DNA of 9,774 nt. It comes from UA16 sp042095135. GTDB lineage: Bacteria; Bacteroidota; Bacteroidia; Flavobacteriales_D; Sanyastnellaceae. Shown here one piece after another: positions 1 to 5,941 of this stretch (within the stretch, counting starts at the first letter, position 1; every line of letters begins with the position of its first letter). Location of the stretch: contig JBELBV010000057.1 of NCBI GenBank assembly GCA_042095135.1, forward strand, positions 1-9,774, in the 5' to 3' direction. The position numbers were made by a program, and so were the translations under genes. The notes under the pieces are model-generated. The model saw only the letters and a list, made by a program, of their open reading frames with translations. It searched no databases and had not been told where the DNA came from.

Positions 1-148
1 GTAGGCTACCTGTGGAGATTGCCCCACTTCTTGCAGCAGGGTTCCTTTCTTTATCAATTGCGTAGATGACACCCCCCAAAATTAAAGCAGGCAAATTTTG
101 AAATCACATGGGAAAATCCAACCTTGCAATTCATTCAAAATCAAATTA
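1..148. other. Left edge, no confident gene
   Basis: Nothing can be called firmly here. The first 65-70 bases are open in several frames. A plus-strand reading ends at TGA 67-69 and another at TAG 63-65, either of which could be the tail of an upstream protein. On the minus strand, a reading opened by possible TTG starts near 94 or 79 gives a hydrophobic then polar N-terminus (PALILGGVIYAIDKER and onward) that runs off the left edge. It looks somewhat more protein-like than the plus readings, but with about 30 codons and no ATG it cannot be separated from chance. The A-rich stretch at 131-148 directly precedes the lipoprotein start at 149, which is a common translation-start context in Bacteroidota. 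Confidence 0.25.
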
Positions 149-655
149 ATGACTCTAAACCTAACCCCACTGAAAGCTGCAGCCTTCGCGCTGTGTGTCA
201 TGCTCTTTAGCTGCACCCCCCCAACTGAATCTAGCTTGCGCACTTCCAGCGGCTTCTCGCCTGCAGAGGGCCCGGTCTACTTTGGCAGCGAAGAATCCGT
301 TCAACTCGTCAAGGACATCGACGCCGCTTGGGCATCGGAAGACATGGAACAGCTGGCTTCGTTTTTTGCGGATACCTGCGTATTTGATTGGTACGATGGC
401 AAGAGCTACGAAGGCCCGGAAGCGTTCATCGGTCGCATCATGGAGGACACTCTGGACAACGATTGGGACTTCCGATGGGCTTATTCCGTTGACGACAATG
501 TGGAGGAGCCCGGTGATTGGGTCCACGCCGGATTTGACGTGATCACTTCGCAAGACAGCGTCGAAGTTGAGCACGCTTGGTACCAAGAATGGTACTACAT
601 CGAAGAAGGGAAAGTGCTCTACTGGTACAACATGAAGGGCATCCGGCCCAGCTAG
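149..655 (+). CDS. NTF2-like (SnoaL-like) fold lipoprotein
   Basis: Predicted 168-residue lipoprotein. The ATG at 149 is chosen because it gives a normal signal peptide: a Lys at residue 9, a hydrophobic stretch 10-20, then lipobox L-F-S-C with the lipidated Cys at residue 22. A TTG 51 bases further upstream would bury the signal behind 17 extra residues. From about residue 48 onward the sequence follows the NTF2-like pattern: an initial helix containing DAAWASEDMEQLASFF, then a short strand with FDWYDGKSYEGPEAF, then alternating aromatic-rich strands ending in WYNMKG. Such domains are found in ketosteroid isomerase-like enzymes and in ligand-binding proteins. No catalytic pair can be assigned, so substrate and activity are unknown. 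It probably sits in the periplasm or at the outer membrane. Its TAG overlaps the stop of the convergent gene. Confidence 0.8.
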   Translation: MTLNLTPLKAAAFALCVMLFSCTPPTESSLRTSSGFSPAEGPVYFGSEESVQLVKDIDAAWASEDMEQLASFFADTCVFDWYDGKSYEGPEAFIGRIMEDTLDNDWDFRWAYSVDDNVEEPGDWVHAGFDVITSQDSVEVEHAWYQEWYYIEEGKVLYWYNMKGIRPS

Positions 656-954
656 AGGATCACGGCCAACAAGGCCCATCCAATCAAGAAGCCGCCAGCT
701 ACGAGTCCGCCCAATGCGTGGATGAGTAAGCTGGCGCGCTTTTTTTCCAGCTTCTGCATCTTGACGAGCTGCGCCTTGGCGAGGTTGCGAAAATTGGCTT
801 GCTTGCGGGCCGTTTCGGCATCGCGCGACCTGCGCACAAAATCATACACCAAGGACTTGCACCGGTCGATGCTGTCTTGGAACGGGTCGTACTCGGTGAA
901 GAGCACCCATTGAATGGCGTAAACCACCAGTTTGATGCGTTGCTGTGCAGGCAT
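652..954 (-). CDS. Small protein with C-terminal membrane anchor
   Basis: Hypothetical protein of 100 residues; family not recognised. Residues 1-30 are mixed hydrophobic and polar. Residues 31-73 form a strongly basic, probably helical region rich in Arg, Lys, Ala and Gln. Residues 76-100 form one hydrophobic Gly/Leu/Ala-rich segment that ends at the C-terminus, as in tail-anchored proteins, with the basic part predicted in the cytoplasm by the positive-inside rule. No signal peptide or catalytic motif is seen. It begins 31 bases after the dioxygenase gene on the same strand, so co-transcription is likely. A box TGATTTTG, one mismatch from TAnnTTTG, lies 13 bases before the ATG and could give it a separate promoter. 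The reading is kept because it fits between its neighbours and its composition is biased, but conservation is unknown. Confidence 0.65.
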   Translation of the reverse strand: MPAQQRIKLVVYAIQWVLFTEYDPFQDSIDRCKSLVYDFVRRSRDAETARKQANFRNLAKAQLVKMQKLEKKRASLLIHALGGLVAGGFLIGWALLAVIL

Positions 955-985
955 GCCTGCTTGAACGCAAAATCATGGGAGAAGG

Positions 986-1960
986 TTACACCCGGGCGAT
1001 GCGCCGCACCGCCACGTACCGGCCGCTCGCCGTCGTCGCCACCACCTGCACAACAAAGGATCGAGGACCGCTGAGCAGTTCGGGCCCGAAGGTCAAGGAG
1101 TGCGCACCCGCAGTCAGCTGTCCGCACCTGCGCTCCCAAACCCGCCGGCCTTCCAAATCAAACACCACCAGTTCCACTTCAGCCGGTTGGACCAACTCCA
1201 ACGGCAACGTCGTAGTGGTGGCAAATGGATTGGGGTAGTTGGCTCCCAACACCAGCACCTCGGCCGTGCGCCGCTCCTCGTATCCGACGCCAACCGTGCC
1301 TTGGCCCTCTACCGTGGCCTCGTATTCAGAGACGTATTCTTCATTGGCTGCGTCCCATCCGAGTGAAGCCAATTGCAGGTCGTAGCCGTCGTTGAAGGCA
1401 CCGTCTTGTTCTGGCGTCAAGGGGTCCGGTCCTTCCGGGTAGAGTTCGGCGTGATCCAGCACTGCCTGCACTACCGCATCGTGTGGCCAGGTCCACTGAG
1501 AAACTGCGCTGTACTGGGTGCTGACGTGCACCTGGAAGTGCATGTGCGTCACGCGGCCGGGGTACCAACCCGGTACAATGGTGATGAATTCGCATTCGCC
1601 GTTGTCATCGGTGATTTGGTAACCACGGCAATACGTCAAACCCTCTTCGGTGTTGTACCCGGAATAGTTGCCGTCGCGATCGCAATGCCAAACATGAACC
1701 CGCACGCCCGACATGGGCTGGCAATTGCCCGCCCCAATAATGCGCACTTTTTGGCGGAGGCGCACCCCTTCGCGGTCTTCGCGGATATCTTGCCGGAAGA
1801 AGAATTCATTCGCCGTCAAGTCCAACGGAAACGGCCCGGCGGTCTCGCTGGGCACCAAAACACAATTGCTCGCACCTGGAGGCGCTTGGGCCTGCACCTT
1901 GGGCAAAAAAGGCATCAGCGAGAGGCCGCCCAAGGATTTGAGGAAATGTCCGCGTTTCAT
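986..1960 (-). CDS. Secreted intradiol ring-cleavage dioxygenase with T9SS type A sorting domain
   Basis: Predicted 324-residue enzyme of the intradiol dioxygenase superfamily (catechol and protocatechuate 3,4-dioxygenase fold), which uses non-haem Fe(III) to open catechol rings between the two hydroxyls. ETAGPF (39-44) and VHVWHCDRDGNYSGY (88-102) are family motifs. The likely iron ligands are Tyr99, Tyr133 (in PGWYPGR), His139 and His141 (in THMHF), so all four are present. The N-terminus is an export signal of Tat-like shape (KRGHFLKSL), but the twin arginine reads Arg-Gly. Residues about 238-324 form a T9SS C-terminal sorting domain beginning GANYPNPF. This predicts passage through the outer membrane and attachment or release at the surface. 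The ATG at 1960 is chosen because a start at 2029 would hide the signal peptide and overlap the upstream gene. That upstream gene, a membrane hydroxylase, ends 16 bases before it. The substrate is not readable. Confidence 0.92.
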   Translation of the reverse strand: MKRGHFLKSLGGLSLMPFLPKVQAQAPPGASNCVLVPSETAGPFPLDLTANEFFFRQDIREDREGVRLRQKVRIIGAGNCQPMSGVRVHVWHCDRDGNYSGYNTEEGLTYCRGYQITDDNGECEFITIVPGWYPGRVTHMHFQVHVSTQYSAVSQWTWPHDAVVQAVLDHAELYPEGPDPLTPEQDGAFNDGYDLQLASLGWDAANEEYVSEYEATVEGQGTVGVGYEERRTAEVLVLGANYPNPFATTTTLPLELVQPAEVELVVFDLEGRRVWERRCGQLTAGAHSLTFGPELLSGPRSFVVQVVATTASGRYVAVRRIARV

Positions 1961-1976
1961 GCAGACAAGGTAGCGT

Positions 1977-2789
1977 CTACTTGCGCTCTTTGGTGCGGAA
2001 GGGCAGCGACATTTGGTAGGCCAAATCATCTCCGCGGCTATCGTCCGCCACGTCCAAGCCGTACCGAACCTCGTCGATGTCCCCCTCCATGTACGTCCCG
2101 AACAGCCGGTCCCAAATGCTCAGCATGTTGCCGTAGTTGCGGTCGGTCCAGGGCGCTTCGAAATGGTGGTGGAATTTGTGCATGTTCGGTGTCACAAACA
2201 CGTAGCTCATCAGTCGCTCGAAACGCTCAGGCAACTGTACGTTGGCATGCGTCATGTAGGTGAAAAAGATGGTCAGTGTGCGGTAAAAAATGTAGTACGC
2301 AACGGGTGCGCCCGTCACGACCAATGCGATGGCTGCGAACATTTCCCGGAAAATGAAATCAATCGGATGGTGCCGGGTGCCGGTGGTCACGTCCACGTGG
2401 GTATCGCTGTGGTGCACCATGTGCAAATTCCAAAGCAGCGGCACATTGTGCATGATGTAGTGAACCCCGTATTGCGCAATCAAATCAAAAAGCACGACGG
2501 TCGCGAGCAAAGCCAGCCAAGCCGGCATTGCCACCCAGTGAACCATTCCTATTCCCTCCAGCGCCGTCCATTGGACAATGCCCACTGCCAGCGCACTGAA
2601 AATAACGCTGATAAACATGGTTGTGCCCAACAGAGCCAAGTTGGTCCGGGTGTGCCGCCAACTTCTAAACCCGCCTGTAAACAGCGGACGTATGCCTTCG
2701 ATGATGACATTCAGGGTCATGCAAATCATGATCCAGATTAATTTTTGCGAGGGCGGCATTCCTTCAAAAAAGGCCAGAAACTGTTCCAT
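1977..2789 (-). CDS. Membrane fatty acid hydroxylase / sterol desaturase superfamily protein
   Basis: Predicted 270-residue integral membrane di-iron enzyme. Hydrophobic segments lie near 17-36, 50-72, 85-106 and 150-178. The histidine clusters that bind the two irons are visible: HYIMH (110-114), HMVHH (123-127), HH at 140-141, His181 in THAN, and HKFHHH (204-209). The order and spacing match bacterial sterol desaturase-like hydroxylases, which hydroxylate or desaturate lipids, carotenoids or sterol-like substrates on the cytoplasmic face of the membrane. The length is normal for the family. The soluble tail (about 233-270) is polar and short. It is the first gene of a likely three-gene minus-strand unit with the secreted dioxygenase and the small anchored protein. 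The substrate cannot be told from sequence, and a link to aromatic metabolism is only suggested by position. Confidence 0.92.
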   Translation of the reverse strand: MEQFLAFFEGMPPSQKLIWIMICMTLNVIIEGIRPLFTGGFRSWRHTRTNLALLGTTMFISVIFSALAVGIVQWTALEGIGMVHWVAMPAWLALLATVVLFDLIAQYGVHYIMHNVPLLWNLHMVHHSDTHVDVTTGTRHHPIDFIFREMFAAIALVVTGAPVAYYIFYRTLTIFFTYMTHANVQLPERFERLMSYVFVTPNMHKFHHHFEAPWTDRNYGNMLSIWDRLFGTYMEGDIDEVRYGLDVADDSRGDDLAYQMSLPFRTKERK

Positions 2790-2883
2790 GGGTGTTCAGT
2801 TGACGTAATCCGAATGTACTCCGAATACAGGTAATTTATTTGCTTGAATCCATGAGGGTGCTCAATTGCAGTATATTTAGAGT
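2790..2883. promoter_or_regulatory. Divergent intergenic region with tandem TCCGAAT repeat
   Basis: These 94 bases separate the divergent hydroxylase (minus) and dockerin-like protein (plus) starts and must hold at least one promoter. TCCGAAT occurs twice, at 2809-2815 and 2820-2826, spaced 11 bases start to start, about one helical turn. On the minus strand, TACATTCG (2818-2811) is one mismatch from the Bacteroidota -7 box TAnnTTTG and lies 21 bases before the hydroxylase ATG. On the plus strand, TATATTTA (2872-2879), also one mismatch, ends 4 bases before the ATG at 2884. Neither has a well-spaced -33 TTG. The promoter assignment is inference. Confidence 0.4.
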
Positions 2884-3975
2884 ATGCTGCGACTGAAGAA
2901 CCTATTGATAACGCTTCCTCTTGCGGTAGGTATGAATGCTCAATCCCCATGCGATTGGTTTGACCACGACGGGGATGGATTCATCGGTGCCAACACCATG
3001 CTCTATGCTTTGGGCAGCTACGGCGTGGCAGGCGGACCGATGGATCCGGACAGCTCGGGCGTACAGGACCTCCCTGACCTCTTGAGTTTCCTGCCATACA
3101 TGGGCAACTCATGTGACAACTTGGACTGGTTTGACACCACTTCCGGGCATATCATCGATTTGGCGGTGGTGGAATATGCCGTTCACACGGAAGACCTCAT
3201 CGGCATTGGCGACACCCTCCCGGCTGGCGCTGTCACCTACCAGATTTTTGCGTTGCTCGAAGACCCGGCTGATCACCTCTTGGGCGTGTTTGGCGACGCG
3301 GAACGTCCGTTGGTCATAGAGACTGCGGATGCTTTTTACGGCTTCGGTACCGACGCGGGCGGAACCGTCGTAGTCAGCTCATATCAGCCCTTGTTCAACA
3401 CCTTTTTCCCGGCCAACGAATTCACCACCTGGTTCAATGCAGGCGTCTCCGCTGATGCCAATTCGGCCTCCAGCGTCTCCTGGGTCTCAGGAATGGCCTA
3501 CTGGACAGACAGTCTGGAAACCGGTTCCATCGTAATGGACGACAGCGTGGGGGGTGCATTTTTCAGCGCTTACCCTCCTTTGGATTTGACCAACAACGGC
3601 GCCGTACCCGTCGGCCAATTCACTGTCACCGACCCATCTTCGTTCAGCGGGACCATCAACCTTTTGGCCATGACCGTGATGGACGATGGCACGGAAGGCA
3701 TCGAATTCGCCGAAGGCCTGACTTTTTCCAACGACGACCTGACCATCTTTGGGTGTATGGATGAAGAGGCAACCAATTTCGATCCCGAGGCGACGTGGCA
3801 ATTGGCTGGCGATTGCGCCTACCCCGGCGACTTCAACGGGGATGGTGAATTCACCGTAGAAGACCTCCTCGGCATGCTCGCTGATTTCGGATGCACCACC
3901 TGCCCTCAGGGCGACATCGACGGCGATGGTGTGGTCAGCGTTCAGGACATCTTGCTGTTCCTGACCTTCCTCTAA
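2884..3975 (+). CDS. Secreted protein with dockerin-like calcium loops at both ends
   Basis: Predicted 363-residue exported protein; overall family not recognised. Residues 1-20 form a Sec signal peptide (MLRLKN, hydrophobic core, AQ/S cleavage region). Just after it, D27-H-D29-G-D31-G and D54-P-D56-S-S-G-V-Q-D62 form two dockerin-like calcium loops, each followed by a Leu-rich helix and framed by Cys23 and Cys77. The middle (about 78-288) is a beta-rich, acidic, Cys-free domain of unknown role. Residues 290-311 match the GCxDxxAxNFxPxA...C module common in secreted Bacteroidota proteins. The C-terminus carries a second pair, D316-F-N-G-D320-G and D344-I-D-G-D348-G, ending directly in FLTFL. 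No T9SS sorting domain follows, so the final location is unclear. It may bind calcium and mediate adhesion or assembly. It ends 4 bases from the convergent TonB receptor gene. Confidence 0.85.
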   Translation: MLRLKNLLITLPLAVGMNAQSPCDWFDHDGDGFIGANTMLYALGSYGVAGGPMDPDSSGVQDLPDLLSFLPYMGNSCDNLDWFDTTSGHIIDLAVVEYAVHTEDLIGIGDTLPAGAVTYQIFALLEDPADHLLGVFGDAERPLVIETADAFYGFGTDAGGTVVVSSYQPLFNTFFPANEFTTWFNAGVSADANSASSVSWVSGMAYWTDSLETGSIVMDDSVGGAFFSAYPPLDLTNNGAVPVGQFTVTDPSSFSGTINLLAMTVMDDGTEGIEFAEGLTFSNDDLTIFGCMDEEATNFDPEATWQLAGDCAYPGDFNGDGEFTVEDLLGMLADFGCTTCPQGDIDGDGVVSVQDILLFLTFL

Positions 3976-3979
3976 TACT

Positions 3980-5512
3980 TCAGAATTTCCACACCAACTG
4001 CACCCGCACGTTGCGTCCGGGCTCGGCGATATTGAGCTCGCGGAGCATGCTCATCGTAGGGATGAATTCGGCGTTGAGCAGGTTTTGAACCGACAGGTTC
4101 ATGGCGAGCACATCGCTCAATTCCCCGCCCGCCGCCAAATGAAGCAACGAGGCATCGCGGTTGTGGTTCCATACGACGTTAGCGAACAGGCCCTTGATCT
4201 GGCCGGCGCTCCCATTCGCCCATCCCAGGGTACTGCGGAAGGTCGCTGGCGGAATCAACGGCAGTGCAACCCCGTTTAGGTCACGTGCATCTACGAGGGA
4301 AAAGACCGCATTAGCTTGGAGGTGTTTCCATTCAGCAGGCCTCACCTGCACGGAGGCTTCGCCGCCATTGAATTGGGCATCCGTGGCCTCCCACGTGTAG
4401 ACCTGCCAGCCGTCCACCTGCTGTCCAGCGGGTCGGATATAGACGTAATTCGCGATGGTGTTTTGGTACAAGGCCACCTCAAATCGTCCCCACTCCGGCT
4501 TCCACTCCATACTCGATTCGACGTTGAAGCTCTGCTCCTTCTGCAAAGCGCGGTTGCCCGATTCAAAGCGGTAGGCGCAATAGTGCACGCCTTGGCTGTA
4601 CAGTTCAGCCAACCCGGGGGCACGTTCGTTTCTCGCCACGCTCATGCGCAACGTGGTCGCCTTACTGAGGTCCCAGTGGGCGCCGGCAGCGAGGCTATTC
4701 AACCAATCGGTGCGGGGCGCATCCTCAGTGGTTACGCGGTAATCGCTCCGTCCGGAGACTTGCACTCCGCCTTGTCCCAGCGCGCGGTCGAACACGGCGA
4801 AGGCGCTGTTTTCGGTGGCAGAGGATGTCGGGATGAGCGGCGTGTAGAGCAATTCCACTGTACCGTCGTCATCGAACTGACTGTTGGCTTGAAAACCTTG
4901 AACCCCTAATGTGGTAATCCAACCGCTGGATTGCTCCCGGTGCAGGATGGTCTCCCAGCGCAGGGTCCGCAGGCTGATGTCCAACGCTAGCAACTCCAAT
5001 TCGCCTTCACCCGGTTGGTCTTCTTGGATGCGGTCAAATTCCTTGCGGTGGTTCAACTGGTACGATATGCGCGGCGTGACCTGCCAGTTGCCCAAACTGA
5101 ATCGCGTAGACGTGGTGACNNNNNNNNNNNNNNNNNNNNNNNNNNNNNNNNNNNNNNNNNNNNNNNNNNNNNNNNNNNNNNNNNNNNNNNNNNNNNNNNN
5201 NNNNNNNNNNNNNNNNNNNCCGTTGGACACCATGTCGACCCCTGGCAACGCGGTCAGGGCCTCGATGCGCGACGTCGCCGGAATTTGGTCCAAGGCGGTC
5301 GCCTGCAAAACCGATGAAGGCTTCATTTTTGGACGAGAAGGATTCAATGGAGAGGCTTGCACTTCGGCAACTCCCAACGCATTGATTCGGGCCTCGAGCG
5401 CCGTCCACACCGAATCCTCAAACGCTTCATCCACGTGTGCGTCTTGCCCCAACGCTGGGACTGCCCACAGCAAGGTGAGCATCAAAATCATCAGTGCGTT
5501 GCGGCGTTTCAC
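3980..5512 (-). CDS. TonB-dependent outer-membrane receptor, interrupted by assembly gap
   Basis: Outer-membrane beta-barrel that imports a ligand using TonB energy. The start is GTG at 5512: it gives MKRRNAL plus a hydrophobic core and a cleavage site near ALGQ. The in-frame ATG seven codons later would lose the positive charges. 97 residues are readable before the gap, ending in the plug-like sequence IEALTALPGVDMVSN. After the gap 379 residues of barrel remain, with the late-barrel signature RAPGLAELYSQG, an ESGN..L..EQSFN segment, NLLNAEF, and a terminal Phe (VQLVWKF). No carboxypeptidase-regulatory-like domain is present. The central part resembles the ZnuD-like receptor layout, but the ligand cannot be named. 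Most of the plug and several strands are missing, so the true length is unknown. Frame agreement across a 100-N placeholder proves nothing. The upstream same-strand gene ends 77 bases away. Confidence 0.88.
   Translation of the reverse strand: MKRRNALMILMLTLLWAVPALGQDAHVDEAFEDSVWTALEARINALGVAEVQASPLNPSRPKMKPSSVLQATALDQIPATSRIEALTALPGVDMVSNXXXXXXXXXXXXXXXXXXXXXXXXXXXXXXXXXXVTTSTRFSLGNWQVTPRISYQLNHRKEFDRIQEDQPGEGELELLALDISLRTLRWETILHREQSSGWITTLGVQGFQANSQFDDDGTVELLYTPLIPTSSATENSAFAVFDRALGQGGVQVSGRSDYRVTTEDAPRTDWLNSLAAGAHWDLSKATTLRMSVARNERAPGLAELYSQGVHYCAYRFESGNRALQKEQSFNVESSMEWKPEWGRFEVALYQNTIANYVYIRPAGQQVDGWQVYTWEATDAQFNGGEASVQVRPAEWKHLQANAVFSLVDARDLNGVALPLIPPATFRSTLGWANGSAGQIKGLFANVVWNHNRDASLLHLAAGGELSDVLAMNLSVQNLLNAEFIPTMSMLRELNIAEPGRNVRVQLVWKF
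5120..5219. other. Assembly gap of 100 N
   Basis: A run of exactly 100 unknown bases, the conventional scaffolding placeholder, sits inside the TonB-dependent receptor gene. The real missing length is unknown. The receptor has only 476 readable residues, whereas receptors of this type are usually about 650-800, so several hundred bases are probably absent. Confidence 0.97.
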
Positions 5513-5589
5513 GCCGCGAAATTACCCACCGCTCAACCTTGCCTGTCCACCGAAAGTGTCAGGCTTTCGTCAGAAGGGTACGGATCGTC
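5513..5589. repeat. Intergenic spacer with short inverted repeat
   Basis: These 77 bases lie between the end of the ABM-like gene and the start of the gapped receptor, both minus strand. CGAAAG (5551-5556) and CTTTCG (5564-5569) form a 6-base inverted repeat with a 7-base loop. No T-tract follows on the minus strand, so it is not a standard terminator; it could be an operator or an RNA hairpin, or chance. TAATTTCG on the minus strand (5524-5517) ends 4 bases before the GTG start and resembles a -7 box with one mismatch. Confidence 0.35.
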
Positions 5590-5901
5590 TCAGTTTGCCC
5601 CCCAACGGTCACTGACCAAGGTTCCCTCGCCCATCGACTCGATGGATTCACAGGCGTCGACCATGACTTCACGGGCGTTGGCTGCTTGCACCGGTAACTG
5701 AGCATTCACGAGTGCATCCTTGCTCGGCCAGAGCGCGTGTGCCCAATACGTAGTGTCAGATGCACGGTACAACCGCGAGCCACCGCTGCCATTGGCAGTG
5801 CGAATTTCATCCGTCACAGCTTCCCACGCTTCCTCAAAATCCTCCTGGCGATTGGGCTTGACTTGGAAGACGTACAACACGGCGTATTGAAATTCTTTCA
5901 T
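5590..5901 (-). CDS. ABM-like small ferredoxin-fold protein
   Basis: Predicted 103-residue cytoplasmic protein. The ATG at 5901 is chosen because the family pattern starts directly at KEFQYAVLYVFQVKP. A longer reading from GTG 5961 would add 20 unlike residues and overlap the divergent gene. The sequence follows the antibiotic biosynthesis monooxygenase-type dimeric alpha+beta barrel: strand 5-14, helix 18-34 (EDFEEAWEAVTDEI), GSGGSRLYR (38-46), strand YWAHALWPS (52-60), helix 61-82, and a final strand region. Members include cofactor-free monooxygenases, haem-degrading enzymes and many uncharacterised stress-related proteins. No catalytic residue set can be fixed here, so the role is unknown. 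It is divergent from the thioredoxin-fold gene and shares its short control region, and it may be co-transcribed with the receptor gene downstream, although 77 bases separate them. Confidence 0.8.
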   Translation of the reverse strand: MKEFQYAVLYVFQVKPNRQEDFEEAWEAVTDEIRTANGSGGSRLYRASDTTYWAHALWPSKDALVNAQLPVQAANAREVMVDACESIESMGEGTLVSDRWGAN

Positions 5902-5916
5902 GATGGTCGAAGTTTG
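5886..5916 (+). promoter_or_regulatory. Candidate promoter for the thioredoxin-fold gene
   Basis: TTG at 5887-5889 and GAAGTTTG at 5909-5916 are separated by 19 bases, the usual spacing for the Bacteroidota -33 TTG and -7 TAnnTTTG elements. The -7 box has one mismatch (G for the first T). Transcription would begin near 5922, leaving about 20 bases before the ATG at 5942. It overlaps the start of the divergent ABM-like gene. Confidence 0.35.
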
Positions 5917-5926
5917 TGACACAAAC
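5912..5926. promoter_or_regulatory. Perfect inverted repeat in divergent control region
   Basis: GTTTGTG-A-CACAAAC is a perfect 7+1+7 inverted repeat lying between two divergent starts (5901 minus, 5942 plus). It overlaps the -7-like boxes of both directions, so a repressor bound here could block both genes. The symmetry could also simply come from two face-to-face TTTG boxes. Confidence 0.45.
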
Positions 5927-5929
5927 ATA
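5922..5929 (-). promoter_or_regulatory. Candidate -7 box for the ABM-like gene
   Basis: On the minus strand these bases read TATGTTTG, an exact match to the Bacteroidota -7 consensus TAnnTTTG. The box ends 20 bases before the ATG at 5901. No TTG is seen at the expected -33 distance, so the promoter may be weak or dependent on an activator. Confidence 0.4.
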
Positions 5930-5941
5930 GCACGCTCTGTC

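Noticed and set aside
1373..2263. Plus-strand open reading of 296 codons
   Set aside because: It lies antisense across the dioxygenase and hydroxylase genes, has no family pattern, and is explained by their codon bias. The minus-strand proteins have clear metal-ligand motifs.
2013..2741. Plus-strand open reading of 242 codons
   Set aside because: Antisense shadow of the histidine-box hydroxylase; its many His and Val residues mirror the opposite strand.
3976..4040. Possible lost T9SS sorting domain after the dockerin-like protein
   Set aside because: The bases after TAA in the same frame show no YPNPF-like motif and are fully used by the convergent receptor gene, so a recent nonsense truncation is not supported.
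4316..4909. Plus-strand open reading of 197 codons
   Set aside because: Antisense to the TonB receptor barrel, with no signal, domain or start context.
5900..5941. Longer start for the thioredoxin-fold protein at ATG 5900 or 5903
   Set aside because: It would translate the palindrome and promoter region and adds residues not seen in the family pattern; ATG 5942 fits the family N-terminus.
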